Assembly: GCA_002469605.1 (NCBI GenBank)
Contig: DKMV01000139.1
Location: forward strand, 22,250 to 33,206
Direction of reading: 5' to 3'
Length of the DNA stretch: 10,957 nt
From: Leclercia sp. UBA7405
Lineage (GTDB): Bacteria; Pseudomonadota; Gammaproteobacteria; Enterobacterales; Enterobacteriaceae
Position 1 is the stretch's first letter. Each line of letters starts with the position of its first letter. The notes beneath the pieces were generated by a model, which was not told the DNA's origin, did no database searches, and worked only from the letters and a program-made list of their open reading frames with translations. The translations under genes were made by a program, and so were the position numbers. Positions 1 through 7,023 of this stretch are shown here, piece after piece.

Positions 1-545
1 TGTTTACCTTTATCAAAAAAGTGATCAAAACCGGTACGGTGACGGAGTCCTACCCGCTCCAGCCGATTGCGGTTGATAAAAATATGCGCGGCAAGCCGGA
101 GCACGACCCTAAGCAGTGCATCGGCTGCGCGGCCTGCGTCAACGCCTGCCCGTCGAACGCCCTGACGGTGGAGACCGACCTGCTCACCGGCCAGCTGGCG
201 TGGCAGTTCAACCTCGGGCGCTGCATCTTCTGCGGGCGCTGCGAGGAGGTCTGCCCCACCACCGCCATCACCCTCTCTCAGGAGTACGAGCTGGCGGTGT
301 GGAGCAAGGCCGATTTCCTCCAGCAGTCGCGCTTTGACATCTGCCACTGCCGGGTGTGTGAACGCCCCTACGCGGTACAAAAAGAGATTGATTACGCGAT
401 TGCGATCCTGCGCCACAACGGGGACAAGCGGGCGGAGTCGCACCGCGAGAGCTTTGAAACCTGCCCGGACTGCAAGCGCCTGCAGGGGCTTGCGCCTTCA
501 GAAAAAATCCAGCTAATCCGTGAAATGAAGGGAGCGACGCGATGA
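1..545 (+). CDS. hycF: HycF, formate hydrogenlyase ferredoxin-like subunit (5' end lacks one base)
   Basis: HycF is an electron-transfer subunit of the cytoplasmic arm of formate hydrogenlyase. The window opens at the second base of the start codon: TG, then TTT ACC TTT ATC, gives MFTFIKK as in E. coli HycF, so the GTG at 21 is internal (codon 8). The full protein would be 181 residues, against about 180 in E. coli. Two [4Fe-4S] motifs are visible: C40-x2-C43-x2-C46-x3-C50 and C75-x2-C78-x2-C81-x3-C85. The C-terminal half has further conserved cysteines (CHCRVC near residue 120 and CPDC near residue 155), which could bind another metal; that last point is inference. The stop overlaps the hycG start by 4 bp, which implies translational coupling. 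Confidence 0.97.
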   Translation, partial: FTFIKKVIKTGTVTESYPLQPIAVDKNMRGKPEHDPKQCIGCAACVNACPSNALTVETDLLTGQLAWQFNLGRCIFCGRCEEVCPTTAITLSQEYELAVWSKADFLQQSRFDICHCRVCERPYAVQKEIDYAIAILRHNGDKRAESHRESFETCPDCKRLQGLAPSEKIQLIREMKGATR

Positions 546-1306
546 GCGAACTATTAGGGCCGCGTGACGAACAGGGGATGCCGGTCCCGGTCACGGTGGA
601 CGAGTCCATCGCCCGCATGAAGACCGCGCTGCTGAAAAACATCAAGCGCTCGGCCTACGTCTACCGGGTGGACTGCGGCGGCTGCAACGGCTGTGAAATC
701 GAGATCTTCGCCACCCTGTCGCCCATTTTCGACACCGAGCGCTTTGGCATTAAGGTGGTGCCCTCCCCGCGCCACGCCGACATTCTGCTGTTTACCGGCG
801 CGGTGACCCGTGCGATGCGCTCCCCGGCGCTGCGCGCCTGGGAGTCGGCCCCGGATCCAAAAATCTGCATCTCCTACGGGGCCTGCGGCAACTCCGGCGG
901 CATTTTCCACGACCTGTACTGCGTATGGGGCGGCACCGACAAAATCGTCCCGGTTGACGTTTATATCCCCGGTTGCCCGCCCTCCCCTGCCGCCACGCTG
1001 TACGGCTTTGCCATGGCGCTGGGGCTGCTGGAGCAAAAAATCCACGCCCGCGAGCCGGGCAACCTGGACAACCAGCCCGCCGAACTGCTGCATCCGGAGA
1101 TGGTGCAGCCCCTGCGGGTGCGCGTCGACCGTGCCGCGCGCCGCCTGGCGGGCTACCGCTATGGCCGCCAGATCGCCGACGACTTTATGCGCCATCTGCT
1201 GGAGGGCGAAGGGAGCGTGGCGGCCTGGCTGGCCCAGGAGAACGATCCGCGCCTGACCGAGATCGTGGGCAACCTTATCGAGGTGGTCGGGCAGGAGCGT
1301 GTCTGA
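542..1306 (+). CDS. hycG: HycG, hydrogenase-3 small (NuoB-like) subunit
   Basis: HycG is the small electron-transfer subunit of [NiFe]-hydrogenase 3. It is homologous to NuoB of complex I and carries the [4Fe-4S] cluster next to the NiFe large subunit HycE. The protein is 254 residues, against 255 in E. coli, and close to identical through the core. The expected cluster ligands are present: C45 and C51 in CGGCNGC, C115 in [10 protein letters not shown] and C145 in IPGCPP. ATG at 542 lies inside the end of hycF (ATGA overlap), with GGGAGCG just upstream as ribosome binding site. The last base of its TGA stop is the first base of the hycH start. The C-terminal ~60 residues diverge most from E. 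coli. Confidence 0.97.
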   Translation: MSELLGPRDEQGMPVPVTVDESIARMKTALLKNIKRSAYVYRVDCGGCNGCEIEIFATLSPIFDTERFGIKVVPSPRHADILLFTGAVTRAMRSPALRAWESAPDPKICISYGACGNSGGIFHDLYCVWGGTDKIVPVDVYIPGCPPSPAATLYGFAMALGLLEQKIHAREPGNLDNQPAELLHPEMVQPLRVRVDRAARRLAGYRYGRQIADDFMRHLLEGEGSVAAWLAQENDPRLTEIVGNLIEVVGQERV

Positions 1307-1716
1307 TGGGTGAATCGGTAATTTTCAGCCAGCTCAGCCGCAAGTTCATCGACGAAAGTGACGACACCCCCGCCGACGCCCAGCAGGTGATCTACTACGG
1401 GCTGGCTATCGGCCACCATCTGGGGGTGATCGACTGCCTGTCGGCGGTGCTCACCTGCCCCTGGGATGACTATCTGGCGTGGATCGCCACCCTGGAGGCG
1501 GGCAGCGAGGCGCGGCGCAAAATGGAGGGCGTGCCGCGCTACGGGGAGATCGTCATCGACAGTAATCATATAACGATGCTGGCGAACGCCTTTCACGCGG
1601 CTCTTGCGCGCCAGACCGCGCAGCAGCAGGCGTGGAGCCGCGAGATGCTCGCCATGCTCCACGCCATCCACCAGGAAAACGCCATCTATCTGATGGTGAG
1701 GAGACAACGTGACTGA
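1306..1716 (+). CDS. hycH: HycH, formate hydrogenlyase maturation protein
   Basis: HycH is a small cytoplasmic protein needed for maturation or assembly of hydrogenase 3; its exact biochemical role is not settled. The start was placed at ATG 1306, which shares its A with the hycG stop (TGATG). This gives 136 residues beginning [17 protein letters not shown], the same length as E. coli HycH and strongly similar. The frame is open further upstream (to about 973), but that part lies over hycG and has no HycH similarity. The conserved core LAIGHHLGVIDCL and the C-terminus YLMVRRQRD are present. Its 3' end overlaps hycI by 8 bp. Confidence 0.96.
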   Translation: MGESVIFSQLSRKFIDESDDTPADAQQVIYYGLAIGHHLGVIDCLSAVLTCPWDDYLAWIATLEAGSEARRKMEGVPRYGEIVIDSNHITMLANAFHAALARQTAQQQAWSREMLAMLHAIHQENAIYLMVRRQRD

Positions 1717-2164
1717 TGTTTTACTCTGCGTCGGCAACAGCATGATGGGCGACGACGGCGCCGGCCCGCTGCTGGCGGAGATGTGCCAGGCCGCGCCGCG
1801 CGGCGACTGGATAGTGTTCGACGGCGGCAGCGCTCCGGAAAACGAGGTAGTGGCGATCCGCGAACTGCGTCCGGCGAGGCTGCTGATTGTCGATGCGACG
1901 GATATGGGGCTCAACCCCGGCGAGATCCGCCGCATCGACCCGGACGACATCGCCGAGATGTTTATGATGACGACCCACAACATGCCGCTCAACTACCTGG
2001 TGGAGCAGCTACGGGGGGATGTTGGGGAGGTGATATTCCTGGGGGTTCAGCCGGATATTGTTGGGTTTTATTATCCGATGACGGAGGCGGTGAAGGGAGC
2101 GGTTGAGAAGGTTTACGCAAGCCTGGCGGAGAGGGATGGGGTGCTGGGGTTTGGGGAGTTGTGA
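1709..2164 (+). CDS. hycI: HycI, hydrogenase-3 maturation endopeptidase (GTG start)
   Basis: HycI is the specific aspartic-type protease that removes the C-terminal peptide of the HycE precursor after nickel insertion. The GTG start at 1709 is preceded by GAGGAG (1698-1703) with 5-nt spacing and gives MTDVLLCVGNSMMGDDGAGP, matching E. coli HycI. The nickel-sensing/catalytic residues of the family are present: D16 (GDDGAGP), D62 (VDATDMG) and H90 (TTHNMPLN). Length is 151 residues against 156 in E. coli; the acidic C-terminal tail is replaced by LGFGEL. From about nucleotide 2010 codon use changes abruptly: glycine becomes GGG instead of GGC and third-position C nearly vanishes, creating long G runs although the protein stays conserved. 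Confidence 0.95.
   Translation: MTDVLLCVGNSMMGDDGAGPLLAEMCQAAPRGDWIVFDGGSAPENEVVAIRELRPARLLIVDATDMGLNPGEIRRIDPDDIAEMFMMTTHNMPLNYLVEQLRGDVGEVIFLGVQPDIVGFYYPMTEAVKGAVEKVYASLAERDGVLGFGEL
2013..2156 (+). other. G-run tract with a G-quadruplex motif in the hycI 3' end
   Basis: The coding strand carries G runs of 6 (2013-2018), 4 (2024-2027) and 5 (2041-2045). At 2133-2156 four runs are spaced by 2, 4 and 3 nt (GGG-AT-GGGG-TGCT-GGGG-TTT-GGGG). This fits the classical G-quadruplex pattern and would form in both the mRNA and the coding strand. It lies directly before the stop codon and about 35 bp before the hyc terminator. The pattern is seen directly; any folding or effect on termination is inference. 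Confidence 0.6.
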
Positions 2165-2190
2165 GGTTCCCCAAATAACAGCGTTTTGTG

Positions 2191-2222
2191 AAAAGAGTTC
2201 GCAGGTTTGCGGGCTCTTTTTT
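2191..2222 (+). terminator. Intrinsic terminator of the hyc operon
   Basis: A 13-bp stem forms between AAAAGAGTTCGCA (2191-2203) and TGCGGGCTCTTTT (2208-2220), with a GGTT loop and two G-U pairs. A T-tract of six ends at 2222. It begins 26 bp after the hycI stop and closes the operon, separating it from the foreign DNA downstream. Confidence 0.92.
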
Positions 2223-2274
2223 CTGTACCCATTTTGACGGGTGGATGGGACTAAGAATTTAGTAATTGGGCCAA

Positions 2275-2409
2275 TTGGTAAAGAAAATGTTCATGCTTGC
2301 AGTTGTGGTCAGCTTGGTGGCAGGTTGTGTGCCGTTAAAGCCTTCCGGATACCACGAAACCACGGAAACGGGTAGTTGCATTTCTGGCCGCTGGAACGAG
2401 CAGGATTAA
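2275..2409 (+). CDS. Possible small lipoprotein (44 aa, TTG start; 40 aa from ATG 2287)
   Basis: A short ORF not recognised as a named family. It reads MVKKMFMLAVVVSLVAGC at the N-terminus: a lysine pair, a hydrophobic stretch, then a lipobox LVAGC with Cys18 as the lipidated residue. This is a textbook lipoprotein signal peptide. The mature part is only about 27 residues (CVPLKPSGYHETTETG, then a tail ending WNEQD). I prefer TTG 2275 because ATG 2287 would remove the two lysines. No good Shine-Dalgarno is visible for either start, so it may be a decayed gene or the N-terminal remnant of a longer lipoprotein. An open frame on the other strand (2335-2538) overlaps it and looks like chance. Confidence 0.4.
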   Translation: MVKKMFMLAVVVSLVAGCVPLKPSGYHETTETGSCISGRWNEQD

Positions 2410-2872
2410 TGGGGCGAGCAGAGGCGGATAATCAGGGCTAAAATAAATGCATACCTTGCTGAGCCATAACGCTGGCAAGGTAAAAATGTAGGCTGCATAT
2501 GGAATTTGTGTAGGATGGCACGGCGTTAAAGAGATCAACCAGCAACGGTAACAAACACTACTGTGAGGCGGAAAGAAGAGCCGCTTAAAAAGCTAAGTTC
2601 TCAGCCTTTATCAATCCATAAGTGTATCGGAATTTTCAAAGGTCTGTGTTTAATATGTTGAGGAAGCTGGTGATTATTGTTGCGGCCGATTTGTGCTAGG
2701 AACGTACATTGTTAACTTAAAACTAACAAGTATTTTTCTCGCTGAGATCAAAAAACCAGATTATCTGTTTGATTAAGATGAAAAAAGTAGTTATCTTTTT
2801 CAAAGATTAATGCCTTGTATATTTCGTATCCAAAGGATAATTCCAGTTGTTAACCTATTTATTATCTAATCA
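2410..2872. other. Gene-poor stretch before the Shedu-like gene
   Basis: No convincing gene was found here. Composition turns AT-rich along it. Visible structures are an 8-bp hairpin TACCTTGC/GCAAGGTA (2452-2459 with 2475-2482, followed by AAAAA on the plus strand), a perfect inverted repeat TTGTTA-N9-TAACAA (2709-2729), and an AT-rich hairpin TGAAAAAAG/CTTTTTCA (about 2779-2803). None can be given a role; the first might be a weak terminator for the small lipoprotein ORF. Confidence 0.4.
2769..2797 (+). promoter_or_regulatory. Possible sigma-70 promoter of the Shedu-like gene
   Basis: TTGATT (2769-2774), a 17-bp spacer and TATCTT (2792-2797) make a moderate -35/-10 pair about 75 bp before ATG 2873. 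Such pairs are common by chance in AT-rich DNA, so this is tentative. Confidence 0.25.
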
Positions 2873-3727
2873 ATGGGGAAAATTTTGAGAGACCATGATC
2901 TTATAGAAAAATTTAAACAGATAATCGATGCGCCGCAAGAAGATGGGACTAAAAAAGAGCAGGAAATACAAAATTTCTTAGAGGATAATGCCGAACTAAT
3001 TCCCACTCCACACCGTCTGAATCATCAGGTTAATCTAGGAGCTATAATCTCTAAGTTCCCACTGGGAAATAGATACATTACAGACTACGTTTATATATCC
3101 AAAAGCTCTGACCGTTGGAATGTCGTTTTCGTTGAACTTGAACTACCTGAAAAGACGATGTTCACAAACGCCAAAAACCAAGTAAATGCCACATCTAAAT
3201 TCAATGAGGCTTTGAATCAAGTTCGTAGTTGGCAGACATATTTAAACAACCACCGACAGGAAGTTATTAAACAACTTGAACCTTTACTAGTACCGCCAGT
3301 CATGCGTAGAAATAAAATCAATTTCTGCTTTGAATTAATATATGGACGTTCATGTGAAAAAAATTCAACAGAGAGAAGTGATTATATAAATCTTATTTCA
3401 GAGCAAAGTAACATAAAGATAATGACTTATGATACTCTTATATCCTATTATGAATCAGATTTAATTATCCAAAAGGATATTATGTCTTTTAAACAAGGCA
3501 AATATCATTATAAAAAATTGGTAACAAAACCTCAAAATGTGTTTAGTTACATTGGCCCCGGTGAACTGGAGTTAACAAACGAACAAAAAAATGTCTTGCG
3601 TGATGACGGATATGAAATAGATAAATGGTGTAATGGAGAAATGTTGACTCATAATATTAGATTTACAAAAAGCACCTTTGAAAATATGATTTTATCACAA
3701 AATCATTATCCGGGTATTGGATCATAA
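2873..3727 (+). CDS. Shedu-like (DUF4263-type) nuclease, probable anti-phage protein
   Basis: A 284-residue soluble protein with an AT-rich gene. The N-terminal ~60 residues are helical (EQEIQNFLEDNAELIP), as in proteins with a 'length-of-N-terminus' region before a PD-(D/E)xK core. The core is D71 in ITDYVYIS, then VVFVELELPEK with E88 and E90, and an alanine/glutamine helix NEALNQVRSW with Q116. DUF4263/Shedu members have D...(V/I)E(L/I)(K/E)xP followed by a Q-containing helix, so this matches the arrangement, with E90 in place of the usual lysine, a variant I believe occurs in the family. Shedu (SduA) is a known single-gene anti-phage system. A C-terminal part (about 150-284) has no domain I recognise. 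ATG 2873 follows an in-frame stop at 2867; no clear Shine-Dalgarno is seen. Family assignment is by motif memory, not by search. Confidence 0.65.
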   Translation: MGKILRDHDLIEKFKQIIDAPQEDGTKKEQEIQNFLEDNAELIPTPHRLNHQVNLGAIISKFPLGNRYITDYVYISKSSDRWNVVFVELELPEKTMFTNAKNQVNATSKFNEALNQVRSWQTYLNNHRQEVIKQLEPLLVPPVMRRNKINFCFELIYGRSCEKNSTERSDYINLISEQSNIKIMTYDTLISYYESDLIIQKDIMSFKQGKYHYKKLVTKPQNVFSYIGPGELELTNEQKNVLRDDGYEIDKWCNGEMLTHNIRFTKSTFENMILSQNHYPGIGS

Positions 3728-3798
3728 ATATATGACTAATTTTGTATTTTGCTTCCGATGGGGGAAACAAGCGCCTTCTAGTTATTTTTGCTACTTAT

Positions 3799-3837
3799 CG
3801 CTCACAGCGGACCTTCAGCTTAGTTAGCTCGTCCGCT
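3799..3837. repeat. Junction repeat copy A (AGCGGAC-N18-GTCCGCT)
   Basis: GCTCACAGCGGACC (from 3800) and GTCCGCT (3831-3837) form a 7-bp stem over an 18-nt gap. The same element, with one mismatch in the first 14 bases and the identical 18-nt spacing, is found at 6921-6958 on the other side of the two-gene operon. A degenerate relative is at about 7676-7709. Confidence 0.6.
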
Positions 3838-4125
3838 ATATACCAGAAGCGGGAACTGTTCAATCTTTCTGCATAATGTGTAGGGACAGATCAGGGGGAT
3901 CTAGAATGCGTGTGTGGGTGAAGCGATAGAAATGGTGAAGTACTGAGGCAGATGGCGCAATTAGTTATAACGCATAGCGTTCGGATCACATGACAGTTGT
4001 GCCAACAGTAGCCATCCTGCCGACTAACTCTGATTTATGCAGGAAAGCCTCTGAATCCCTAAAAACTGTCGCTTTGTTCATGTATGCAAAAAAAACTTTG
4101 TACACCTAGCCATAAAGATTACAAT

Positions 4126-4144
4126 ATCTGCAATGCGGATTTTT
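4126..4144 (+). terminator. Weak terminator-like hairpin upstream of the NdpA operon
   Basis: ATCTGC (4126-4131), loop AAT and GCGGAT (4135-4140) form a 6-bp stem with one G-U pair, followed by TTTT. It is short and low in GC, so termination would be partial at best. It may shield the operon from read-through. Confidence 0.3.
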
Positions 4145-4149
4145 CCTGG

Positions 4150-4202
4150 TTGAAATAGTTCTTTCAATCTTTTTATGAGTATATCAATCACTACGGTGAT
4201 AT
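4150..4202 (+). promoter_or_regulatory. Possible promoter with operator-like palindrome for the NdpA operon
   Basis: TTGAAA (4150-4155) sits 18 bp before TATGAG (4174-4179), a weak -35/-10 pair. Just downstream is a nested inverted repeat: ATATCA (4181-4186) with TGATAT (4197-4202), and inside it ATCAC-TACG-GTGAT (4187-4200). It ends 18 bp before ATG 4221, so it could be a repressor operator or a hairpin in the 5' leader. The symmetry is visible; the function is inferred. Confidence 0.35.
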
Positions 4203-4220
4203 ATTGACAATGGGTGAAAA

Positions 4221-5306
4221 ATGGCATTTCAGTTAAGGCATTGTGTTATACACGAACTTGTAAAAGAAAGTGGAAAACAGCGCGTTGAGAATATTATTAA
4301 GCAAGTTCTGCCTACAGATGACAAGTATGTGCAGGAATTAGTAAAATCCTTAAATGACTTAATTGGAAAGAAAGAAAACCAAGCAGCAAGAGGTACTTTT
4401 GATGTTGAGGATCCTACTTACAAGGTACCAAATGCCTTCCAAGACTATTACAACGGTAGGGCAGAGTCTGATTCATTTCATACATTTTCAACAATTTGTA
4501 TGAATGAACTTACCCGGCAAGCAAAAGATCCTTCAAGAGTTGCCGCATCTGGTGGAGCAATAGTCTTTGCTCATTACACAAATGGTACCTCTAACTTCAT
4601 GCTTATTACGATGGTTAAGCAAAAAGAAGCTTTACGGCTAGATAAAAATTTAAAGCCGGTAGGAACTGTTCAAATAGATATGGCTAAGATACACCAAGCT
4701 GCAAGGGTAAACTTTGATAGATACCATCAATATGAAGTATTACCGGAAGAAGAGAAACCTACCTATCTCGCCTTCGTCAGTCCTAAAATAAATCAAGATG
4801 CCTCAGGATATTTTGTAGCAGCCTTAGGGTGTTCAGATAGTGTTCCCTCTGCTAAAGCCACTGATGGGGCACTTAATGGAGTAAAAAAATACTTCGAAGC
4901 GAACAAAGATTTAACTGCGTATAAAAATCAAGCATATGATGCTGTACTCAATTACTTAACATTAAAAGAAGATGGTAAATTAGCATCTCTTGCCGAAATC
5001 GATCATGCAGTTAGAGGTATAGTTCCTGCAGAAAAGCATGAACATATGGATAATTTTATAACTTACCTTAATAGTGAAGAAATTGGACTACCGATAGAGT
5101 TTTCTATTAACAGAACTGTACTCGGCAGGCGTGCTAAAGTAAAAGCCAAGTCAAATGGGTGGGAATTAAACTTTGAAAAGCGCTTTTTCGGTACAACTCC
5201 AGGATCAGTCATCCAGTATAATCGAGCTGATAAAAAACTGATAATATCGAAATTAGACGATATTACCATACAAAAGTTAGAAGCTGTACTTAAAGAGAGA
5301 GGATAA
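4221..5306 (+). CDS. NdpA/YejK-family nucleoid-associated protein
   Basis: A 361-residue member of the 37-kDa nucleoid-associated protein family (NdpA; E. coli YejK is 335 residues). Alignable blocks are GGAIVFAHYTNGTSNFMLI (111-129; YejK GGFVLFCHYRYLAVEYLLV), YLAFVSPKINQDASGYFVAA (182-201; YejK [20 protein letters not shown]) and the C-terminal GWELNFEKRFFG...IQYNRADKKLIISKL (313-345). Family members bind DNA or the nucleoid. It is divergent from YejK and AT-rich, so it is an acquired paralogue, not the housekeeping gene. GGGTGA before ATG 4221 is a weak ribosome binding site. Its stop is 2 bp before the next start, so the pair is co-translated. NdpA-like proteins in variable regions often accompany phage-defence genes; that role is inference. 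Confidence 0.8.
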   Translation: MAFQLRHCVIHELVKESGKQRVENIIKQVLPTDDKYVQELVKSLNDLIGKKENQAARGTFDVEDPTYKVPNAFQDYYNGRAESDSFHTFSTICMNELTRQAKDPSRVAASGGAIVFAHYTNGTSNFMLITMVKQKEALRLDKNLKPVGTVQIDMAKIHQAARVNFDRYHQYEVLPEEEKPTYLAFVSPKINQDASGYFVAALGCSDSVPSAKATDGALNGVKKYFEANKDLTAYKNQAYDAVLNYLTLKEDGKLASLAEIDHAVRGIVPAEKHEHMDNFITYLNSEEIGLPIEFSINRTVLGRRAKVKAKSNGWELNFEKRFFGTTPGSVIQYNRADKKLIISKLDDITIQKLEAVLKERG

Positions 5307-5308
5307 TT

Positions 5309-6595
5309 ATGTGCGCCCAACAATTTGAAAAATTAGTCAATTTATATCGTGGGCTAGGTAGACCTCCGATGGCTGATTCTCAATTTGTTTTTGAGGGAAA
5401 ACTTAAAGATAATCTTATACAGCTAAAAGAGTTATGGGATGAACATAATCCAATGCTCTCAGATTTTGAAATATCATTTGATGGTTTGAGTGTCGGGACC
5501 TATTTCGGTGATAGTTTCCCGACCAATATTGATAATAATAAAGAAGTAATACTGAAAGTTTCTTTGCCTGGTGGTGACTTTCAGTTTGTAGACTCACTTG
5601 ATGTTTTTTTATCATTTGATAATAAATTGAACATGGGGTTAGATGTCGAGAATGTATACCTTGTCCTAGAAGATTATGTTTTTGGAGAAAAGACAAACAA
5701 TGAAAAAATTAAAAATACATTAATATTATCTCAGTTTATAAATGAACTTAGTAAACTAGCAAACTACATTGATCGCATTGATGACAATGGCCGTCTTAAA
5801 ATTGTATTTATTGATATCGGAAGCTCTAAAAAAATACCGCCAATTGTGATTGAGCCCAATATATCAATAGAGAATGCTTCTTATCCTACAGTAGATTTAT
5901 CAGTCTTTAATAACATCAATAATCATGAAAATGATAATGCTCACGTTCAAGAAAAACAATCAATGTTTAGAGTTTCATTAATTGAGGTGTTAAGAGAAGT
6001 GGATAGGGAGGATGATAACTTTAATAACCTGATTAAGCACTGGGAACTTCTTAAAGAGACATATTACGGCAATTTTGAATGTTATTTAACAAACTTTTCA
6101 TTTCTAAAACAAAAAAAAGAAGCTGCCGAAAATTACATGTCGGTTTCAAGCAAAATATCAAGCACACTATCCTCTATTTCAGGGAAGCTTTTCGGACTTC
6201 CGATTTCCATAGGTGTTGCCCTTGCTATTTTAAAGTCATCACAAAAGTTTGAAAGTATTCTTACGTTAATTGGTGTCGCAATCACATCGCTATTAATACT
6301 CTTTACTATTCAAGATCAAAGAAAGGTTCTTTATTCGATAAGAGCATCTATAGATGCTTTATTTAGCCATACAAAGTCAGCTAAATCTGGCGAACTGTCA
6401 GAACTTATATCCTCCCACAAAAGAGATCTTTTTTCGCAGGCTGATAAGCTTAACTTAGTAATGGTTATTTTTTTAATCTTATCAATTATGCCTTTCATTC
6501 TCTCATTACTAGTTTATTTATCAAAATTCGAACCAGATATTCTTATTAATTTCGATACATACATAACAACATTTATGAAACAACTGTTATCCTGA
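5309..6595 (+). CDS. Membrane protein of unknown family, partner of the NdpA-like protein
   Basis: A 428-residue protein I do not recognise. Residues 1-290 are soluble and acidic, with a beta-rich N-terminal part (about 50-185). An EVLREVDRED-containing helical region (about 215-290) leads into the membrane part. Three hydrophobic segments follow: about 293-309, 314-334 and 380-404, the last two separated by a charged 45-residue loop (DQRKVLYSIRASIDALFSH...). A short tail of ~24 residues remains. The start at 5309 has a strong ribosome binding site AGAGAGG (5296-5302) lying in the end of the upstream gene, with 2 bp between stop and start, so the two proteins are made together. A DNA-associated sensor with a membrane effector recalls the logic of Kiwa and other defence pairs, but there is no sequence evidence of shared descent. 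Confidence 0.8.
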   Translation: MCAQQFEKLVNLYRGLGRPPMADSQFVFEGKLKDNLIQLKELWDEHNPMLSDFEISFDGLSVGTYFGDSFPTNIDNNKEVILKVSLPGGDFQFVDSLDVFLSFDNKLNMGLDVENVYLVLEDYVFGEKTNNEKIKNTLILSQFINELSKLANYIDRIDDNGRLKIVFIDIGSSKKIPPIVIEPNISIENASYPTVDLSVFNNINNHENDNAHVQEKQSMFRVSLIEVLREVDREDDNFNNLIKHWELLKETYYGNFECYLTNFSFLKQKKEAAENYMSVSSKISSTLSSISGKLFGLPISIGVALAILKSSQKFESILTLIGVAITSLLILFTIQDQRKVLYSIRASIDALFSHTKSAKSGELSELISSHKRDLFSQADKLNLVMVIFLILSIMPFILSLLVYLSKFEPDILINFDTYITTFMKQLLS

Positions 6596-7023
6596 TTTAA
6601 ACAATAGGACGTAATTTGACTAATCAGATTTAAGTTAGCAAGGCATGTAAACAATGATTAATGTAATAGCATTAATTACAATTCATCAAAATCCTGATTC
6701 TGGAAACGTTTAAAAATCGATATATCAATTCATGTAACATCTCCCATATCACTTAAAACATCCGGCAATGCCGATTCATCTTACTAACATAATCAACCCC
6801 ATCTCCCCAATTTAGTTCCTAGGAAAACTCAACTGAAGTGCGTGCTTTTCAATACAAAATCTTTTCTCACCAAGATCTGAACATGGCAGTTACTGTTTGT
6901 TAGCCCCCGTTGAACTCATAGCTCATAGCGGACCACACGGATAACTGTACTGTCCGCTGTGTGCTAAAAGCAGACCTTATTGATATTAAACGGCGAAAGC
7001 CCGAAAAATATCTCATTCGGAAA
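6596..7023. other. Intergenic stretch between convergent genes
   Basis: No convincing gene was found. It lies between the 3' ends of the membrane protein gene and the inverted HEPN gene. It holds small palindromes (ATTAATG-N6-CATTAAT at 6657-6676; CGGCA-A-TGCCG at 6763-6773; TTCCTAGGAA at 6816-6825) and junction repeat copy B. A short stem at 6991-7003 (CGGCGAAAGCCCG) followed by T residues on the minus strand could weakly terminate the HEPN gene. Confidence 0.4.
6921..6958. repeat. Junction repeat copy B (AGCGGAC-N18-GTCCGCT)
   Basis: GCTCATAGCGGACC (from 6921) with GTCCGCT (6952-6958). The arms and the 18-nt spacing equal those of copy A at 3799-3837. The bases between the arms differ, so the stem is what is conserved. 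Together the copies bracket the NdpA/membrane operon. Confidence 0.6.

Larger units (their letters stand above)
3728..4220. other. Intergenic stretch between the Shedu-like gene and the NdpA operon
   Basis: No credible ORF was found. It contains a long-armed inverted repeat (AGCGGAC/GTCCGCT, listed separately), a small perfect palindrome AACGC-ATA-GCGTT (3969-3981), a short hairpin with T-tract (4126-4144) and a promoter/operator-like area just before ATG 4221. The sequence reads like decayed junction DNA. Confidence 0.45.

Noticed and set aside
973..1305. Upstream extension of the hycH frame
   Set aside because: It is the shadow frame of hycG; HycH similarity begins exactly at ATG 1306.
2516..2532. 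TGGCAC near 2517 as a second sigma-54 promoter
   Set aside because: The -12 GC is missing at the required 10-base spacing after GG.
2335..2538. 67-codon minus-strand ORF with hydrophobic stretches
   Set aside because: No ribosome binding site, no recognisable family, and it overlaps the lipoprotein-like ORF; hydrophobicity follows from the base composition.
3969..3981. AACGC-ATA-GCGTT palindrome as an attachment-site core
   Set aside because: No integrase, no second copy in the window and no tRNA nearby; small palindromes of this size are expected by chance.
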